The notes: generated by a model not told the origin, from the letters alone. Positions 1 through 6,104 are shown, counted from the stretch's first letter. The stretch is DNA of 7,436 nt from CAIOSQ01 sp044359885 (GCA_044359885.1 JBIKLI010000220.1:1-7436); one strand, 5' to 3'. Program-made: numbers and translations.

Positions 1-331
1 GATGGTCGATCTGTGCTGGACCGGTGGGCTGACCGAGGGCCGCAAGATCGCGGCCCTCGCCGAGACGTTCCACCGCCCCTTCGCGCCGCATGACTGCATC
101 GGCCCGGTCGGCTTCGTCGCCGCCGTTCATACCTCGTTCAGCCAGCCCAACACGCTGATCCAGGAATCGGTCCGCGCCTACTACACCGGCTGGTACAAGG
201 ATCTTGTGACCGAGCTGCCGGTGATACGCGACGGCCACGTCCATCCGATGGAAGGGCCCGGGCTGGGCACGGAGCTGCGGCCGGCCGTTTTCGACCGGCC
301 CGACCTGCGCGTCCGTCGCAGCGTCGCCTGA
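1..331 (+). CDS. Enolase-superfamily (mandelate racemase/muconate lactonizing type) dehydratase, C-terminal part
   Basis: This is the last ~110 residues of an acid-sugar dehydratase or racemase of the MR/MLE group of the enolase superfamily; such proteins are usually 370-400 residues, so about two thirds lies off the left edge. The frame is open from base 2, and the Met there is probably internal. Counting from it, Asp3 (VDLCWTGG) and His30 (APHDCIGPV) fit the Asp-His dyad after barrel strands 6 and 7, and Glu55 (LIQES) fits the strand-8 glutamate. The tail with YYTGWYKDLVT and PGLG is typical of dehydratase members. Family chemistry is Mg-dependent abstraction of the proton alpha to a carboxylate, turning an aldonate into a 2-keto-3-deoxy acid. 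The substrate cannot be read from this fragment. Its neighbours (sugar dehydrogenase, mutarotase, sulfolactate genes) suggest a sugar or sulfosugar acid. It converges on the minus-strand block with a 25-base gap. Confidence 0.85.
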   Translation, partial: MVDLCWTGGLTEGRKIAALAETFHRPFAPHDCIGPVGFVAAVHTSFSQPNTLIQESVRAYYTGWYKDLVTELPVIRDGHVHPMEGPGLGTELRPAVFDRPDLRVRRSVA

Positions 332-356
332 CGCGGACGGACCACCCCGGCGCCGC

Positions 357-1532
357 TCACGCCGCTGGACCACGCAGTCCGGCATTGCCGCCATGGACGC
401 TCCCCATCGCGTTCCATGAAGGCCGTGGCGCCCGCGCGGCACGGCGCATGTCCTCGACCGCGGCCAGCAGGTGGGCGAGCGCATACATCGCGATCAGGCC
501 GCCCAGGATCACAGGCACTTCGACCACATGCCCCCGGCCGAATTCGGTGATGATCACGTAGCCGAGCACCGACAGCGCCGTCCCCAGGCAGAAGACCGGC
601 AGGCTGGCCTGGCCGCATAGAACCAGCGGCCGCGCCCAGCGCGACGACAGCCAGGCCGCCCCCGCCGGGACCAGCCGCGCCAGCACATAGGCGATGGCGA
701 GGAAATGCAGGATCCGCAACGGCCCCAGCACGGTCTTGTGCGCCAGCGCGATGCCGAGGCGCCACTCGTGCGGCTCGCCGATCGCGCCGCCGGCGAGGCG
801 CGCCGCGAGGCTGGCGGCGAGAAAGACGATCGCGGCGACGAGCAGCGCCGGACGGTGCTGCACGATCGTCGCGCCCGTCCGCCAGGCGTGACCACCGACC
901 ACGCCGATCGCGAAAAGCAGCTGCCAGGCGAACGGATTGAGGTTCCACTCCTCCGCGCCGCGATAGGCCGGCAGGTTCCAGCCCAGCAGATGCGCTGCCG
1001 CATAGAGCACGAGCGACGGCCCGATCAGCGCCCAGACCCCGCGGCGCACCAGCAGCAGCATGACCGGCAGCTTGAGCAGCAGGACGATGTAGAGCGGAAG
1101 GATGTCGAGATATTTCGGCATCCATCGCAGGCTCAGCGCCTTGACCACGGCCACCTGCGTCTCTTGGAAGAGCGGCCCGATCTCGATCATCTGGAGATAG
1201 GCCGGCGACGCCAGTCGCAGATAGGCGAGCGCCACGATGCCGGCCACCACCATCAGCATCACGAGGTGGAAGCTGTAGAGCGTCCACGCCCGCTCGATCA
1301 CGCGCCAGATCCCGAGCATCTGGCGGCCACGTTCGAAATCCGGCCCATAGGCGATGGCCGCGGCGAAACCGGACAGGAAGACGAACGCCTCCGCCGCATC
1401 CGAGAAGCCGAAATTCATGTGCGTCCAGTAGGACGCGAAATTCCCCGGCACGTGGTTGATGAAGATCATCATCAGCGCGACGCCCCGGAACAGGTCCAGG
1501 CGCAGGTCGCGCGCCGCAACGCTCGCCGACAT
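357..1532 (-). CDS. OpgC-domain integral membrane acyltransferase-like protein
   Basis: This 391-residue polytopic membrane protein has about ten hydrophobic segments. The N-terminus reads RLDLFRGVALMMIFINHV, followed by SDAAEAFVFLSGF, the signature of the OpgC family, related to acyltransferase-3. His27 in INHV matches the conserved His at the end of the first membrane helix of that fold. OpgC proteins are known for succinylating osmoregulated periplasmic glucans at the inner membrane; many homologues are uncharacterised. The start at 1532 was chosen because the OpgC motif begins about ten residues later and GAGGG lies 4 bases upstream. The longer frame back to 1811 runs over the neighbouring gene and encodes Arg/Pro-rich shadow sequence. 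It is last in the minus-strand block, 121 bases after the dehydrogenase gene, with a stem-loop in the gap, so it may be expressed at a different level. Any link to the catabolic genes is unclear. Confidence 0.85.
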   Translation of the reverse strand: MSASVAARDLRLDLFRGVALMMIFINHVPGNFASYWTHMNFGFSDAAEAFVFLSGFAAAIAYGPDFERGRQMLGIWRVIERAWTLYSFHLVMLMVVAGIVALAYLRLASPAYLQMIEIGPLFQETQVAVVKALSLRWMPKYLDILPLYIVLLLKLPVMLLLVRRGVWALIGPSLVLYAAAHLLGWNLPAYRGAEEWNLNPFAWQLLFAIGVVGGHAWRTGATIVQHRPALLVAAIVFLAASLAARLAGGAIGEPHEWRLGIALAHKTVLGPLRILHFLAIAYVLARLVPAGAAWLSSRWARPLVLCGQASLPVFCLGTALSVLGYVIITEFGRGHVVEVPVILGGLIAMYALAHLLAAVEDMRRAARAPRPSWNAMGSVHGGNAGLRGPAA

Positions 1533-1617
1533 CCCGCCCTCGCTCGCCGAAACCGTGCCCGGAACTTGGTGAGCGGACGTCCAAAGACAAGACCGGCCGG
1601 GATCGGGGCCCCCGCGT

Positions 1618-1640
1618 GATGCCGGCTCCCGTCCGGCATC
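1618..1640 (-). terminator. Stem-loop after the Ldh_2 gene (possible attenuating terminator)
   Basis: A perfect 8-base inverted repeat (GATGCCGG and CCGGCATC) has a 7-base loop, 13 bases beyond the dehydrogenase stop. It has no downstream U-tract, so it is not a canonical intrinsic terminator. It could attenuate transcription into the OpgC-like gene or protect the upstream mRNA 3' end. Confidence 0.4.
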
Positions 1641-1653
1641 GGCGGCGGACGGA

Positions 1654-2664
1654 TCAGCCCTGCGCCCGCGCGCGCAGATCGCCATGCAGGGCGTCGGGGA
1701 TCTCGATGCCGTCGCGCGCGGCCCGCGCGCGGGACTCGAGGCGACGCGCCCCCGGCAGCCGCGTGCCCGGTTCCGCGCCGATCGCGGCGCACAGCGTCTC
1801 GACCCGCGCACCGAAACCGTCGCCTGCGAACCGGCCGGGATCGATCAGGATGAAGAACTGGCCGACCCGTGGCGGGCCGCCCGCCGCGTCGAAGAAGGAA
1901 CTGGCCTCGAAGCCGAAATTGGCGCCGACCAGCGCCGCGGCGACGATTTCCACCATCAGCACCAGCGCCGCCCCCTTGGCGTCGCCCATCGGCAGCATCG
2001 TTCCGCCAAGGGCCGCTTTCGCGTCGCGCGTGGGGCGGCCCTCGGCGTCGAGCGCCCAGCCCTCCGGGATCGGTTCGCCCTTCTGGGCCGCCAGCATGAC
2101 CTTGCCGCGCGCCACCTTGCTGAGGCTGAGATCGATCACCAGCGGCGGCGCTCCGCGCCGTCGCGGGCAGGCGAAGGCGATCGGGTTCGTGCCGAACAGG
2201 GCGCGGCGCCCGCCCCACGGCGCGATCGCGGCCGGCGAGTTGCCGAAGGCGAAGGCGACGAGGCCGCGCGTCGCCGGGCCCTCGACATGGTAGCCCGCCA
2301 TCCCGAAATGATGGGAGTTGGCCACCGCCATCGCGGCGATCCCCATGGCGCGCGCCATCCCGCCCGCCCGGGGCAGTCCACGGGCGATCGCCGGATAGGC
2401 GAATCCGTCCGCAGCGTCGACGCGCAGCGCCGACGGACCGCATTCGGTCAGCGACGGCTCGGCCCTCCCGGCCACCTTGCCGGCGCGAACCTGGTCCGCA
2501 TAGGCGGGCACCCGGCTCAATCCATGGCCGGGTTGCCCGTCGGCCTCGGCCGCGACCAGGGCGCGTGCGACATCCATCGCGTTGCCCGGGGCGGTTCCCG
2601 CGGCGACCAGGGCTGCGGCGGCGAGATCCTCCGCCTCGGCGAGCGACAGGCGCATGGGCGTCAC
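1654..2664 (-). CDS. comC: Ldh_2-family malate/L-lactate-type dehydrogenase, probable (R)-3-sulfolactate dehydrogenase
   Basis: This 336-residue NAD(P)-dependent 2-hydroxyacid dehydrogenase belongs to the Ldh_2 fold (malate, ureidoglycolate, lactate, sulfolactate), which is unrelated to classical Rossmann LDHs. Family marks are HGLSR at 47-51, NSHHFG at 116-121 (active-site and cofactor His region), GTNPIAF near 158-164 and the DLSLSKVARGK stretch. Length is normal. The N-terminus (RLSLAEAEDLAAAAL, then EADGQPGHGLSRVP) resembles ComC as I recall it; ComC interconverts sulfopyruvate and (2R)-3-sulfolactate, usually with NADP. The context with suyAB and a sulfite exporter supports that, but malate or another hydroxyacid is not excluded. 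The GTG at 2664 overlaps the aldo/keto reductase TGA by 4 bases (GTGA), indicating translational coupling. An ATG three codons in (2655) is an alternative start. Neither start has a strong ribosome binding site, as expected for coupling. Confidence 0.82.
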   Translation of the reverse strand: MTPMRLSLAEAEDLAAAALVAAGTAPGNAMDVARALVAAEADGQPGHGLSRVPAYADQVRAGKVAGRAEPSLTECGPSALRVDAADGFAYPAIARGLPRAGGMARAMGIAAMAVANSHHFGMAGYHVEGPATRGLVAFAFGNSPAAIAPWGGRRALFGTNPIAFACPRRRGAPPLVIDLSLSKVARGKVMLAAQKGEPIPEGWALDAEGRPTRDAKAALGGTMLPMGDAKGAALVLMVEIVAAALVGANFGFEASSFFDAAGGPPRVGQFFILIDPGRFAGDGFGARVETLCAAIGAEPGTRLPGARRLESRARAARDGIEIPDALHGDLRARAQG

Positions 2665-3692
2665 GCGCCCGCGGCCGGCAGGGGGGCGGCCGGATCGAGC
2701 AGCCCCTCATGGCGCAATTCCTGCCACAGCGCGGCGGGGATCGGGCGGCGCATATGCGCAAGATTGGCTTCGATCTCGGCCGGCGACAGGGCGCCGGGGA
2801 TGACGGAGACCACCGCCGGATGGGCGAGCGGAAACTGGATCGCCGCCGCGGCCAGCGCGACGCCATGGCGGCCGCAGACCTCCTCCAGGCGCTGCGCCCG
2901 GGCGATCACGGCGGGCGGCGCCGCGGCATAATCGTATTTGGACTCCGGCCCGACATTGCCGGTCAGGATCCCGGAATTGAAGGGACCGCCGATCACGACC
3001 GCGATGTTCTTCGACTGCGCGACAGGCATGAAATCCGCGAGCGCACCCTGCTCCAGCAGCGTGTAGCGGCCGGCGAGCAGCATGCAGTCGAAATCGCCGG
3101 CCGCCGCGAAGCGCGCGCACATGGCGGCGTCGTTGAGCCCGCAGCCGATCGCGGCGATGTCGCCGGCCCGGCGCAGTTCGTCGAGCGCCCGGTAGCCACC
3201 ATCCATCGCCTCGGCGAAATGCCGCTCGAGCAGCGCGGCGTCGCGCAGCGACCACATGTCGACGTCGTGGATGAAGACGATGTCGATCCGGTTCAGCCCG
3301 AGCCGCAGGCAGGAATGCTCCAGCGAACGCATCACACCGTCGTAGGAATAGTCGAAGCGTGGCGCGAAAGGCAGACCGTTCGGCCGCAGCCCGTCGATCC
3401 GTTCGCCCGGCTTCATCGGCCGCATCACCCGCCCGATCTTGGTCGACAGGACGAAGCTGTCGCGCGGCAGGGCGCGCAACGCCGCGCCGAGCCGCAACTC
3501 GCTGCGCCCATAGCCATAGAAGGGCGACGTATCGAAAAATGCGACGCCGCCGGCGGCCGCCGCCTCGACCGTCGCCATGGCCTGCGCCTCGCTGATGCTC
3601 GCCCGGAACCCCCCGATCGGAGCAGCCCCGAACCCGAAGACCGTGACGTCGAGCGCCGTCCGGCCGATACGGCGCCTGCTTGCTGGATCCAT
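2661..3692 (-). CDS. Aldo/keto reductase (D-threo-aldose/L-fucose dehydrogenase-like)
   Basis: This 343-residue cytosolic NAD(P)-dependent (beta/alpha)8 oxidoreductase carries the full catalytic tetrad: Asp54 and Tyr59 (FFDTSPFYGYG), Lys85 (STKIG) and His142 (FIHDVD). The N-terminal RRIGRTALDVTVFGFGAAPIGG and the IDIVFIHDVD stretch resemble the subgroup annotated as D-threo-aldose 1-dehydrogenase, L-fucose dehydrogenase or pyridoxal 4-dehydrogenase. That points to oxidation of an aldose at C1 or reduction of an aldehyde. The ATG at 3692 is firm because GGAGGAG ends 5 bases upstream. The 3' end overlaps the next gene by 4 bases. Two candidate sugar 1-dehydrogenases (this one and the SDR) in one block suggest either redundant steps or a different role here, such as handling a C3 sulfonated aldehyde. 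The substrate cannot be set from sequence. Confidence 0.85.
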   Translation of the reverse strand: MDPASRRRIGRTALDVTVFGFGAAPIGGFRASISEAQAMATVEAAAAGGVAFFDTSPFYGYGRSELRLGAALRALPRDSFVLSTKIGRVMRPMKPGERIDGLRPNGLPFAPRFDYSYDGVMRSLEHSCLRLGLNRIDIVFIHDVDMWSLRDAALLERHFAEAMDGGYRALDELRRAGDIAAIGCGLNDAAMCARFAAAGDFDCMLLAGRYTLLEQGALADFMPVAQSKNIAVVIGGPFNSGILTGNVGPESKYDYAAAPPAVIARAQRLEEVCGRHGVALAAAAIQFPLAHPAVVSVIPGALSPAEIEANLAHMRRPIPAALWQELRHEGLLDPAAPLPAAGA

Positions 3693-3708
3693 GGCTGCTC
3701 CTCCCCAT

Positions 3709-3727
3709 GCCGGGCGTGGATCCCGGC
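3709..3727 (-). other. Stem-loop between exporter and aldo/keto reductase genes
   Basis: GCCGGG and CCCGGC (6 base pairs, 7-base loop) begin 7 bases after the exporter stop and end just before the ribosome binding site of the aldo/keto reductase gene. There is no U-tract. It could influence translation start or mRNA processing. With 6 pairs in GC-rich DNA, chance occurrence is possible. Confidence 0.3.
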
Positions 3728-3734
3728 GACCCTT

Positions 3735-4466
3735 TCAGAAAAGCACGAGCGCGGATCCGGACGCGAGCAGCATCCCGAGCACGACCCGGCGGAAGACATG
3801 TTCGTCGATCCGGGCATAGGCCCGCATGCCGAGGAAGAGCCCCAGCGCGAAGGCCGGCAGACACTTGGCCACCCATTCCAGGGCATCGCGGCCGACCCCG
3901 CCGGACAGCGCCAGCGATGACAGCGCCCAGATCTGCACGACGACGATGAAGGGCTGGTACACCGCCCGCTGCTCGTCACGGCTCCATCCCCGCATGCCCG
4001 CCCAGATCGTCGGCAACGCGCCCGAGAGACCGGCGAGCCCGCCGAGGATGCCGCCGGCGAAACCGACGGCGCCATCGGCCACGCGGCCACCCCGGCGCCC
4101 GATCACCAGACGGGGCGTCGCGATCGCGTAGAGGGCGTAGGCGACCAGGAATGCCCCGATCGCGTCGCGCACGGTCCCGGCGTCCGCGCTGGCCAGCAGC
4201 CACGTGCCGACCGGCACGCCCGCCAGTCCCGGCACCAGGAAGGGCAAAAGCCGGCGCGGATCCATGGCCGCGCGAAAGCGCCAGATGGTCGTCGCCTGAC
4301 CCAGCAACGTCCCGATCATCGTCACCGCGACGGCGTCGACCGGATCGAGCACGTGAAGGAAGAACGCGGCCGTCACCAGCGCATAGGCGAAGCCGGCGAG
4401 CCCCGTCGCGAAGCCGCCGGCGAAGGTGCCCGCCAGCAGCACCGCCCATTGAAGTTCAGGACCCAA
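3735..4466 (-). CDS. TauE/SafE-family sulfite/organosulfonate exporter
   Basis: This 243-residue inner-membrane protein has about eight hydrophobic segments in the two-repeat TauE/SafE (formerly DUF81) arrangement. The Gly-rich repeat motif occurs twice, as AGGFATGLAGFAYALV near residues 16-31 and GFAGGILGGLAGLSGALP near 135-152. Members export sulfite, sulfate or sulfoacetate in sulfonate degraders (TauZ, SuyZ, SafE), though many have unknown substrates. Directly downstream of a sulfite-releasing lyase, sulfite export is the natural role: it removes a toxic product. The start is probably TTG at 4466, with GGGGG about 7 bases upstream; GTG at 4442 is an alternative, while later ATGs would delete the first membrane segment. 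Only 39 bases separate it from suyB, in the same reading frame with no stop except the suyB TGA. Confidence 0.87.
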   Translation of the reverse strand: MGPELQWAVLLAGTFAGGFATGLAGFAYALVTAAFFLHVLDPVDAVAVTMIGTLLGQATTIWRFRAAMDPRRLLPFLVPGLAGVPVGTWLLASADAGTVRDAIGAFLVAYALYAIATPRLVIGRRGGRVADGAVGFAGGILGGLAGLSGALPTIWAGMRGWSRDEQRAVYQPFIVVVQIWALSSLALSGGVGRDALEWVAKCLPAFALGLFLGMRAYARIDEHVFRRVVLGMLLASGSALVLF

Positions 4467-4478
4467 GTCCGGCCCCCG

Positions 4479-4501
4479 GCGGCCGGCACGCGCCCGGCCG
4501 C
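4479..4501 (-). other. Stem-loop between suyB and the exporter gene
   Basis: Perfect 8-base arms (GCGGCCGG and CCGGCCGC) enclose a 7-base loop, starting 4 bases after the suyB stop and ending 12 bases before the exporter TTG. No U-tract follows. It may reduce exporter expression relative to the lyase, stabilise the suyAB transcript end, or couple exporter translation to suyB translation by being melted by the ribosome. Confidence 0.42.
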
Positions 4502-4505
4502 GACG

Positions 4506-5729
4506 TCAGGCGCTCTGGTAGAGCTTGGTCATCACGAATTCGCGGTGCCCCAGGGCCTCGGCACAGGTCAGCCGGCCGTTGCAGGTGCGGATCATGATGT
4601 CGATCAGCGCGTCGCCGGCCTGGTCGAGGTTCATCTCCCGGCGAAGGATGCCGGAGACGTCGAGATCGATGTGCTCGGGCATCAGCCGCGCGGTCTTCGG
4701 ATTGGCCGTCAGCTTGATCACCGGCTCGATCGGATTGCCGATCACGTTGCCCTGCCCGGTCGGGAAAAGATGGACGACGAACCCGGCCGCGGCCTGCAGC
4801 GTCACGCATTCGGCGGCGGCCGACGACGTGTCCATGAAGTAAAGACCCGCTCCGCTCTTCGGTTCCTCCGCCGGGGCAAGGACATCGACGTATTTCGTCT
4901 TGTGCCCGATCTTCTGGAAATTGCCGAAGGCCTTTTCCTCGATCGTCGAAAGGCCGCCGGCGATGTTGCCCTTGGTCGGCTGGGATTCGGAAAGGTCGTT
5001 CGTCTTGTGGCGGTTGACGACGTCCTGATAGGCGTTGAAGACCGTCATGAACCTGGCCGCGACGTCCGGATTGAGGGCGCGCTTGGCGCACTCGACCTCG
5101 GCCCCGGTCAGCTCCGTGGTCTCGCCGAAACAGGTCGTCGCGCCCATCGGATCGATCTTGTCGATCAGATTGCCGACCGTCGGACAGGACGCAAGACCCG
5201 AGGTCGTGTCCGACTCGCCGCACTTGGTCGAGACCCAGAGCTCGTCCATCGTGCATTCCTCGCGCTGCGTCTCGGTCGCGTCCATGAGAAACTGCTGCGC
5301 GCGTCGGCTGGCCATCTCGATGACCTTGAGATCGCCATGCCCCTCGATGGCGAACCCGGCGACCGGCTTGCCGGTCCGGGCGATGCCCTCGACGACCCGG
5401 CCGGTCCAGCCGGGTTCGATGCCGATCACGACCACGGCCGCGACGTTGGGGTTGGCCCCGGTCCCGATCAGGGTGCGGAAATGCAGCGCCAGATCCTCGC
5501 CGAACTGCAGACGGCCATAGGCGTGGGGCAGCGCCAGCGTTCCCTTGATGTTGTTGGCGACCGCCTCGCAGGCCGCGTTCGACAGATCGTCGAGCGGCAG
5601 GATGATCACATGGTTGCGGATGCCGACGCGGCCGTTCTGGCGGCGATAGCCCATGAACCTGACGCTGCCGGGGCTGCGCGTCCGGCGCGAGACGATGGAC
5701 GGCGCGGAACTGCTCTTACGGCGTGCCAT
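4506..5729 (-). CDS. suyB: (2R)-3-sulfolactate sulfo-lyase, beta (large) subunit; UxaA-family
   Basis: This 407-residue protein is homologous to the large domain of altronate dehydratase (UxaA), here split from the SAF domain. SuyB with SuyA cleaves (2R)-3-sulfolactate into pyruvate and sulfite in the cytosol, probably with iron. Visible are GYRRQNGRVGIRNHVIILP (27-45), ALPHAYGRLQFG (66-77), AAVVVIGIEP (97-106), KCGESDTTSG (169-178) and FPTGQGNVIGNP. UxaA proteins have Y-G-C and G-L-G-C-E at the second and third sites; here these are Y-G-R73 and G-I-E-P, matching SuyB as I recall it, while Cys170 of CGxSD is kept. The start at 5729 was chosen for AGAGG 7 bases upstream and a one-base gap after suyA. 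It adds a basic 25-residue N-terminal tail; ATG 5654 is the alternative and gives 382 residues. If not SuyB, it would be another dehydratase of the split UxaA family. Confidence 0.78.
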   Translation of the reverse strand: MARRKSSSAPSIVSRRTRSPGSVRFMGYRRQNGRVGIRNHVIILPLDDLSNAACEAVANNIKGTLALPHAYGRLQFGEDLALHFRTLIGTGANPNVAAVVVIGIEPGWTGRVVEGIARTGKPVAGFAIEGHGDLKVIEMASRRAQQFLMDATETQREECTMDELWVSTKCGESDTTSGLASCPTVGNLIDKIDPMGATTCFGETTELTGAEVECAKRALNPDVAARFMTVFNAYQDVVNRHKTNDLSESQPTKGNIAGGLSTIEEKAFGNFQKIGHKTKYVDVLAPAEEPKSGAGLYFMDTSSAAAECVTLQAAAGFVVHLFPTGQGNVIGNPIEPVIKLTANPKTARLMPEHIDLDVSGILRREMNLDQAGDALIDIMIRTCNGRLTCAEALGHREFVMTKLYQSA

Positions 5730-5730
5730 C

Positions 5731-6018
5731 TCACCACCTCTTCGTCTTGATGTTGTGGACATGGACATGCCGCCCCTTGCCGGTGGCGGCGACGACCTTG
5801 CCGATGTCGTGGCCATATTTGTAGATCGTGTCGCCGGGCTTGAGATCCTTGAGGGCGATCTTGTGGCCGAGCGGCACCGCATCCACCGCCTTGACGGCGA
5901 TCGTGCCGTCGCCCTCCATCACCCAGCCGGTCAGACGCTGGCCGGCCTTCACGTCTTCGACGACCACGACCCCGACATTGTCGGCCTTGTCGTGGACGAT
6001 GAAATGGGTCGTCGGCAT
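5731..6018 (-). CDS. suyA: (2R)-3-sulfolactate sulfo-lyase, alpha (small) subunit; SAF domain
   Basis: This 95-residue SAF-domain protein corresponds to the N-terminal domain of altronate dehydratase, encoded separately. Motifs are GHKIAL (51-56), KYGHDIGKV (67-75) and GRHVHVHNIKTKRW at the C-terminus. The HVHVHN segment corresponds to HVHAHN in UxaA, and a KTKRW end is what I recall for SuyA, whereas UxaA continues into its large domain with KTN/RTN. SuyA is the small partner of SuyB in releasing sulfite from sulfolactate. The ATG at 6018 has GAGGGAG 4 bases upstream. The stop is one base before the suyB start, so the two are almost certainly co-translated. Upstream lies an 86-base gap with a candidate promoter, so suyAB may be expressed without the SDR gene. 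The alternative is the small subunit of a split sugar-acid dehydratase. Confidence 0.78.
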   Translation of the reverse strand: MPTTHFIVHDKADNVGVVVVEDVKAGQRLTGWVMEGDGTIAVKAVDAVPLGHKIALKDLKPGDTIYKYGHDIGKVVAATGKGRHVHVHNIKTKRW

Positions 6019-6036
6019 GTCGCTCCCTCGCGCGCT

Positions 6037-6064
6037 TTTCCGCCGCGTTCGCGACGTCCGGAAA
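6037..6064 (-). other. Inverted repeat in the suyA leader
   Basis: TTTCCG (6037-6042) and CGGAAA (6059-6064) form a 6-base inverted repeat with a 16-base interior, just downstream of the candidate suyA promoter and overlapping its expected transcript start. It could be an operator half-site pair for a local regulator or a leader stem. There is no other support. Confidence 0.22.
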
Positions 6065-6065
6065 G

Positions 6066-6094
6066 ACCCTATGGGGCCGCGCCCGCGTCGTCAA
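6066..6094 (-). promoter_or_regulatory. Candidate sigma70-type promoter for suyAB
   Basis: Reading on the minus strand, TTGACG (6089-6094, five of six consensus bases) is followed after 17 bases by TAGGGT (6066-6071, which keeps the key T, A and final T). Transcription would start near 6059, giving a leader of about 40 bases to the suyA ATG. It lies in the largest gap in the upper part of the block, so it could drive suyAB and the genes below independently of the SDR gene. Confidence 0.42.
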
Positions 6095-6104
6095 TGCGCC
6101 GTGC

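Noticed and set aside
310..339. Inverted repeat CGTCCG / CGGACG across the end of the dehydratase gene, as a bidirectional terminator
   Set aside because: Only 6 pairs with an 18-base loop and no U-tract on either side; not distinguishable from chance in this GC-rich DNA.
705..1619. Plus-strand 304-codon open frame opposite the OpgC-like gene
   Set aside because: Rich in Arg, Asp, His and Gln with no recognisable domain, and antisense to a well-supported membrane protein.
1533..1653. Possible promoter for the OpgC-like gene
   Set aside because: TTG-containing hexamers on the minus strand have no acceptable -10 hexamer at 16-18 bases.
1472..2866. Long minus-strand open frame overlapping the Ldh_2 and aldo/keto reductase genes, and similar long frames on both strands
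   Set aside because: Translations are Arg/Ala/Pro/Gly-rich with no family motifs, and they lie opposite or out of frame with genes carrying clear motifs. This is the usual shadow effect of GC-rich codon use.
3709..4501. Intergenic stem-loops as a dispersed REP-type repeat family
   Set aside because: Loops and flanks differ and only the CCGG core is shared, so they are not copies of one element.
4506..5729. Plain altronate dehydratase assignment for the UxaA-family large subunit
   Set aside because: The Y-G-C and G-C-E cysteine motifs are replaced, the SAF domain is a separate gene, and the neighbours point to sulfite release.
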